Positions 43,888 through 47,088 of a stretch of 47,088 nucleotides of DNA are shown in pieces (position 1 is the stretch's first letter; each line of letters opens with the position of its first letter). Source of the DNA: Nostoc sp. TH1S01 (lineage in GTDB: Bacteria > Cyanobacteriota > Cyanobacteriia > Cyanobacteriales > Nostocaceae); NCBI GenBank assembly GCA_018993265.1, contig JAGKSW010000102.1:1-47088 (forward strand). Direction: 5' to 3'. The notes under the pieces are model-generated. The model did no database searches, was not told the origin of the DNA, and saw nothing but the letters and a program-made list of their open reading frames with translations. Made by a program: the position numbers and the translations under genes.

Positions 43888-44043
43888 ATGACTACCTTAA
43901 CTACAGAAAATCAAAAATCTACCAAGCAGAAAAAGCAGTCTTTTACGCGTATGGATATTGGTTCTCCCAAAGTTCCATTCCGCAAAACCAAAAAGACGAA
44001 GCAAGAACATGAGTTACTCAGTGACTGGGAACACGCTAGTTAA
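43888..44043 (+). CDS. Small basic protein of 51 residues, unknown function
   Basis: ATG at 43888 opens a 51-codon frame ending TAA 44041-44043. The product starts MTTLTTENQKSTKQKKQSFT and continues RMDIGSPKVPFRKTKKTKQE, ending in an acidic/aromatic tail LLSDWEHAS. It is highly basic in the middle, hydrophilic, and has no membrane segment. Codon use is like that of neighbouring genes and the sequence is free of the repeats that fill the spacer. No strong ribosome site (CGGAAAC is 11 bases upstream). I do not recognise a family. The following gene is convergent and ends only seven bases away. Reality as a gene is likely but unproven. Confidence 0.6.
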   Translation: MTTLTTENQKSTKQKKQSFTRMDIGSPKVPFRKTKKTKQEHELLSDWEHAS

Positions 44044-44050
44044 TTAATTA

Positions 44051-44611
44051 CTACTTGGAATTCCACTGACACAATTGAATTACTGGTGTCATCCGAGGGC
44101 GATTGTATTGGTAAAATCCCTCAAGATTGAGTGAAGCTTTGCGGTACAAAATCCACGTTGCACTATCCTCGTCAACATTGACGGTATTGAGGATATTTGC
44201 CTGACTAAGTGTTAAATGTTCTTCTGCATCCCACTTAAATTCAGCAGAATCAGGTGGATGTTTCTGCGGAATATCCCACACCATACTTAGACCTTCGCCT
44301 GTGATGCGATCGCTATCTACTATCCCACGCACACAAATAAATTGATCCGAGTGCGGATACCCATAATAGCCATTCACTTGATTTCCAGTTTTAGTGAAAT
44401 TAAAACAAACTCCTGCTCCATCTCGCCAATCTTGGGGATCAGGTTGACTACAAAATTGATAGTTACCGTTTCCTAAACTGGCAATATTGACTGGTTGATT
44501 TGTCAGCCGCAAGGCTTGAACAGCAAGAGATTTACCAGAAATCGGTGAACCTGCTAATAAGGTTGCACAGACAACACCCATTGGTAAGAAATTGCTTATT
44601 CTCAGCATCAT
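44051..44611 (-). CDS. Secreted protein of unknown function
   Basis: A 186-residue protein with an N-terminal signal peptide (hydrophobic GVVCATLLAG at 12-21, likely cut near residue 30), so exported to the periplasm or outside. The mature part has four cysteines, in QFCSQPDPQDWRDGAGVCFN, FICVRGIVDS and the C-terminal IQLCQWN, which could form two disulfides. It is rich in Trp, Tyr and Asp and looks like a beta-structured small domain (GNQVNGYYGYPHSDQFICVR). I know no named family. Start ATG at 44609-44611 or the next Met. Its 3' end is convergent with the 51-codon gene; upstream lies a tiny membrane-protein gene on the same strand. Confidence 0.8.
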   Translation of the reverse strand: MMLRISNFLPMGVVCATLLAGSPISGKSLAVQALRLTNQPVNIASLGNGNYQFCSQPDPQDWRDGAGVCFNFTKTGNQVNGYYGYPHSDQFICVRGIVDSDRITGEGLSMVWDIPQKHPPDSAEFKWDAEEHLTLSQANILNTVNVDEDSATWILYRKASLNLEGFYQYNRPRMTPVIQLCQWNSK

Positions 44612-44669
44612 CTCACCGCTCTATTTCTGGGAAACTGGCTTTGAGATAAATATAGAAATTAACTCTTTT

Positions 44670-44783
44670 CTAAACGACTGGAGCCGCAGAAACTACCATC
44701 AACATTAGTAATGCCAACATCAAGACGATGAGTTTGACAATTAGGTAAGTTGTAGGATCTGAGAGCGTAAAATCGCTAAACAT
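44670..44783 (-). CDS. Tiny single-helix membrane protein of 37 residues
   Basis: ATG at 44781-44783 is preceded by a near-perfect ribosome site GGAGGTG, eight or nine bases upstream. The frame encodes FSDFTLSDPTTYLIVKLIVL followed by MLALLMLMVVSAAPVV and stops at TAG 44670-44672. The first 13 residues are polar, then one hydrophobic helix of about 20 residues: a typical small membrane protein. The strength of the ribosome site is the main reason to accept it. It resembles small thylakoid or stress-type membrane peptides only in general shape. The secreted-protein gene begins 58 bases downstream on the same strand. Confidence 0.65.
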   Translation of the reverse strand: MFSDFTLSDPTTYLIVKLIVLMLALLMLMVVSAAPVV

Positions 44784-44843
44784 GGCACACCTCCATTTGC
44801 CATCATTGCAAAGTTACTTGAGGCGATGAATTTTGTTTGATTG

Positions 44844-44881
44844 GGAAACAAAGCTAAATTTTTGATGTCAGCTTTGTTTCC
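44844..44881 (-). terminator. 12-bp perfect hairpin after purN
   Basis: GGAAACAAAGCT (44844-44855) pairs exactly with AGCTTTGTTTCC (44870-44881) around a 14-base loop. On the minus strand it lies about 95 bases past the purN stop and before the tiny membrane gene. It can end the purN transcript or mark the leader of the tiny gene; there is no strong T tract. Confidence 0.6.
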
Positions 44882-44975
44882 TGATATTTATATTTTCTCG
44901 CAAAATTCTCTGACGAGAGCCATTATGTAATTATAGGTAACATTTCGGCTCATCTGAGAAAGTTGATATAGATTT

Positions 44976-45644
44976 TTAGGAAGGTGTGAGTGAGGTGTGA
45001 AGTTGACTTGCCGCGATCGCAATTCCCTGTGCTAAGATGCGATGTTCTTGAACTTGGATGCGAGCGTGGAGTGTTTCTGGCGTATCTTCTGGGAAGACTG
45101 GCACAGCCGCTTGAATTAATATCGGGCCGCTGTCAACTTCTAAACAAACCAAATGCACTGTACAGCCAGTAATTGTTACCTTTGCTTGCAAAGCTTGTTC
45201 AACAGCATGAAGTCCCTTAAAACTAGGTAACAAACTGGGATGAATATTAATAATTCTGTTAGGAAAAGCATCAATTAATACTGATGTCACCAGCCGCATC
45301 CAACCAGCTAAAATCACCAAATCAACATCATACTGGCGCAAAGTCTGGACAATTTGCTGATCTAAAGCTTCTCTATTTTTATATTCGCGGTGATTCAATA
45401 AAACACTTTCTATACCCCGCTTGACGGCGCGTGTTGCTGCTTTCGCTCCTGGATTATTGTAAATTAGAACTGGAATTTGGGCATTAATTTGCCCATTTTC
45501 AATAGCTTGGGCTACTGCTTCAAAATTGCTGCCATTCCCAGAAGCTAGAATTCCTAGTTTCAGAGGAGTATCGGTTGATGATAGGCGATGATCGCTAATA
45601 TGAGGAGAAACCAAGCTAAAAGTAGAATCGGGGCGACAGGTCAT
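44976..45644 (-). CDS. purN: Phosphoribosylglycinamide formyltransferase (10-formyl-THF dependent)
   Basis: Transfers the formyl group of 10-formyl-tetrahydrofolate to GAR in purine synthesis. The 222-residue protein has GILASGNGSNFEAVAQAI (31-48) and the catalytic triad N133, H135 (IINIHPSLLPSFKG) and D171 (CLEVDSGPILIQ), with the same spacing as E. coli N106, H108, D144. It carries an N-terminal extension of about 25 residues before the usual start; no in-frame ATG lies nearer, only a TTG at codon 11, so ATG 45642-45644 is retained. Its start is only 24 bases from the start of the divergent permease gene, so each promoter must overlap the other gene or its start. Confidence 0.94.
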   Translation of the reverse strand: MTCRPDSTFSLVSPHISDHRLSSTDTPLKLGILASGNGSNFEAVAQAIENGQINAQIPVLIYNNPGAKAATRAVKRGIESVLLNHREYKNREALDQQIVQTLRQYDVDLVILAGWMRLVTSVLIDAFPNRIINIHPSLLPSFKGLHAVEQALQAKVTITGCTVHLVCLEVDSGPILIQAAVPVFPEDTPETLHARIQVQEHRILAQGIAIAASQLHTSLTPS

Positions 45645-45668
45645 AACAGCAACAAGGAAAATTAATAG

Positions 45669-46553
45669 ATGCCAAAAATATATACTAATAAATCGTGGTT
45701 AGATAATGATACATTTGCCGCTTGGACTTTTTTAGCACCCGCATTAATTTTATTAGGAATTTTTGTAATTTGGCCAATCGCCTATTTGTTTTACCTGAGT
45801 TTCACTGCTGGTAGTTTTACATCCACAGGAACTTATGGGGTAGGATTGAAAAACTACTGGCGCTTGCTACTTAACCCCGATTTTTGGCAAGTTTTAGGCA
45901 ACACAATTTATTTTACCCTTGCTACTGTCATCCCCAGCTTAATTATTCCTTTAGGGTTGGCAGTATTATTAAATCGTTCTCTGGCTTTGCGGGGAATGTT
46001 AAGAAGTGCCTATTTTTTACCTTCGATAATTTCTCTAGTAGCGGCTGGTTTAGGATTTCGCTGGCTATTTCAAACGGATGGCCCTGTAAACTCATTTTTG
46101 AGTTTATTTGGTATTGCCCCAATTTCTTGGTTAGGAGATACCTTTTGGGCTATGACTGTGTTAATTATCTTAAGTATTTGGAAACAATTAGGTTTTAATA
46201 TGGTTGTCTTTTTAGCAGGGTTGCAAGCAATTCCTCCTAGTCGCTATGAAGCAGCCGAATTAGATGGTGCGAATGCTTGGCAACAATTTTGGCATATTAC
46301 TTTGCCTGGATTACGCCCTACTTTAATTTTTGCCACAATCACCACAGCAATTTTTACATTGCGGAGTTTTGAGCAAGTTTACGTAATTACTGGTGGCGGC
46401 CCTTTAAATTCTACTAATTTATTGGTTTACTACATTTATCAAGAAGCCTTTGGTCAATTTGATTTTGGTTATGCGGCTGCTGCGGCTACAGTTCTATTAG
46501 CTGTAACTTTAGTTTTAGTATATTTTCAGTTACAAACTTGGGGCGAGGAATAA
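45669..46553 (+). CDS. Sugar-type ABC transporter permease (MalF/UgpA family)
   Basis: A 294-residue inner-membrane permease with six helices. The cytoplasmic EAA loop, which docks the ATPase, is visible as RYEAAELDGANAWQQFWHIT then LPGLRPT (about 196-222), followed by FEQVYVITGGGPLNSTNLLV, a typical sequence of CUT1 carbohydrate permeases (MalF, UgpA, LacF). The substrate cannot be told. AAGGA nine bases before ATG 45669 supports the start. No partner permease, ATPase or binding protein is adjacent within the window, so it must use components encoded elsewhere or downstream beyond the edge. Its TAA stop (46551-46553) is part of the left end of a MITE-like repeat. Confidence 0.9.
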   Translation: MPKIYTNKSWLDNDTFAAWTFLAPALILLGIFVIWPIAYLFYLSFTAGSFTSTGTYGVGLKNYWRLLLNPDFWQVLGNTIYFTLATVIPSLIIPLGLAVLLNRSLALRGMLRSAYFLPSIISLVAAGLGFRWLFQTDGPVNSFLSLFGIAPISWLGDTFWAMTVLIILSIWKQLGFNMVVFLAGLQAIPPSRYEAAELDGANAWQQFWHITLPGLRPTLIFATITTAIFTLRSFEQVYVITGGGPLNSTNLLVYYIYQEAFGQFDFGYAAAAATVLLAVTLVLVYFQLQTWGEE

Positions 46554-46691
46554 GGGACTTCCAACTAAAAAAATATACAGTCGCTGTGGTGAGCAGAGGG
46601 AGCAGAGGGAGCAGGGAAGCAGAGGGAGAATTAATCTGCTCATCGTCTTTACTCTTCATTATTGAATAATTTATTTTCTGGAAGTCCCTAA
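46551..46691. mobile_element. MITE-like element with 11-bp terminal inverted repeats
   Basis: The ends are AGGGACTTCCA (46553-46563) and its exact complement TGGAAGTCCCT (46679-46689), flanked by TA/AA. The 115-base interior contains a purine-rich GAGCAGAGGGAGCAGAGGGA tract (46591-46629) and no coding frame. It lacks a transposase and would depend on one elsewhere. The left end supplies the stop codon of the permease gene. Confidence 0.65.
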
Positions 46692-46715
46692 TTATTTCTA
46701 TTAGTGAGTCGCAAA

Positions 46716-46744
46716 ATCCCCGACTTCTTCAAGAAGTCGGGGAT
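46716..46744. repeat. 14-bp perfect hairpin downstream of the permease gene
   Basis: ATCCCCGACTTCTT (46716-46729) pairs with AAGAAGTCGGGGAT (46731-46744). On the plus strand it is followed by CTTTGT and could end the permease transcript. The CCCCGACTTCTT word is also a widely spread Nostoc repeat, so it may be a mobile palindrome. Confidence 0.7.
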
Positions 46745-46944
46745 CTTTGTCGGAATATTATTGATATTTCCTGACTTATGTCAGCATTTTTTGTGATTAA
46801 AACCACATTTACAGCCTATTTTTCGTGAATTATCCAAATATTTTTGATTTATCATTCAGCGAATTATCTTTATTGGTGTAATCTCGATATACAGTATCTC
46901 TCACAATTGAGCTTTGCAATTATTGACACTCTGAGGTGAGTACC
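46745..46944. promoter_or_regulatory. Leader and probable promoter of the right-edge gene
   Basis: About 200 AT-rich bases without a gene. A ribosome site GAGGTGAG (46933-46940) precedes the ATG at 46945 by four bases, rather close; the GGTG core may pair. No specific promoter boxes are assigned. Confidence 0.4.
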
Positions 46945-47088
46945 ATGAGAAATTTTGCTGGTATGCAGGAGTTAATCTTAAGCCAAATTCAAGAAAAATC
47001 TGGTCAGCAGCAAGATTTTAGTGGACGTGATTTGCCAGGAATTGAGTTAAAAGAACTTGATTTAAGTAGACATCTCCAAAATAGTATA
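46945..47088 (+). CDS. N-terminal fragment of an unknown protein (runs off right edge)
   Basis: The first 48 codons of a plus-strand gene cut by the window end. It reads RNFAGMQELILSQIQEKSGQ, then DFSGRDLPGIELKELDLSRH. The last part, with Leu every fifth residue (DLPGI, ELKEL, DLSRH), suggests the beginning of pentapeptide repeats, but too little is present to be sure. A good ribosome site precedes the ATG. Function cannot be assigned. Confidence 0.55.
   Translation, partial: MRNFAGMQELILSQIQEKSGQQQDFSGRDLPGIELKELDLSRHLQNSI

Overview
The window looks like chromosomal DNA from a filamentous cyanobacterium of the Nostoc/Anabaena type. The evidence is the frequent HIP1 octamer GCGATCGC (for example 2073-2080), AT-rich spacers full of short tandem repeats of period 7 (TGAGTGC and CTTCATA types), scattered small inverted-repeat elements, and gene families typical of that group: Tic20-like protein, aspartokinase with four ACT domains, PRC-barrel protein beside smc, and an ethylene-receptor-like kinase. 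The genus is an inference from these features and from remembered gene order. I see no rRNA, tRNA, CRISPR array, prophage or transposase gene.

Layout. 1-601 is the start of a TIGR03032-type gene running off the left edge, followed by about 1 kb of repeat-rich spacer. 1583-8278 is a minus-strand carbohydrate-catabolism cluster transcribed xfp > gap > pyk > tal, with repeats in every spacer. After another 1 kb spacer, 9285-15713 holds, on the minus strand, a degenerate Ser/Thr kinase with TPRs, smc, and a PRC-barrel protein. 16074-26000 is a mixture of single genes: an unknown protein, lysC, a DedA protein, a STAS protein, a coiled-coil protein, rpsF, an FAH-family hydrolase, a Tic20-like protein, a small Cys-containing protein and glyA. 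26054-28599 has a WecA/MraY-family transferase and a CinA-family protein. 28880-31719 is a cobalamin riboswitch followed by the cobalt ECF transporter operon cbiMNQO, in which cbiQ is frameshifted at a run of nine T. 31973-40234 is a divergent pair: a very large alpha-2-macroglobulin-like lipoprotein and penicillin-binding protein 1C. 40360-43542 holds a hybrid histidine kinase with an ethylene-receptor-type sensor and a second response-regulator/kinase gene. The right end has two tiny genes (51 and 37 codons), a secreted unknown protein, purN, a sugar-type ABC permease, a MITE-like element, and the start of a further gene that runs off the edge.

How the genes work together. Phosphoketolase, GAPDH, pyruvate kinase and transaldolase connect pentose phosphates to pyruvate and acetyl phosphate, probably for breakdown of stored sugar. 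The B12 riboswitch should shut off cobalt uptake when cobalamin is plentiful. The macroglobulin/PBP1C pair fits a periplasmic defence and cell-wall repair module. The kinase/smc/PRC run is a possible chromosome-maintenance neighbourhood, but co-transcription is not shown.

The most striking observations are: (1) dispersed repeats that have entered coding sequence in frame (smc twice, pbpC, probably the lysC linker); (2) the T9 frameshift in cbiQ; (3) the exact match of the plant ethylene-receptor ligand residues and their spacing in the 40360 kinase; (4) the kinase lacking two catalytic-loop residues near smc; and (5) two unlisted tiny genes.
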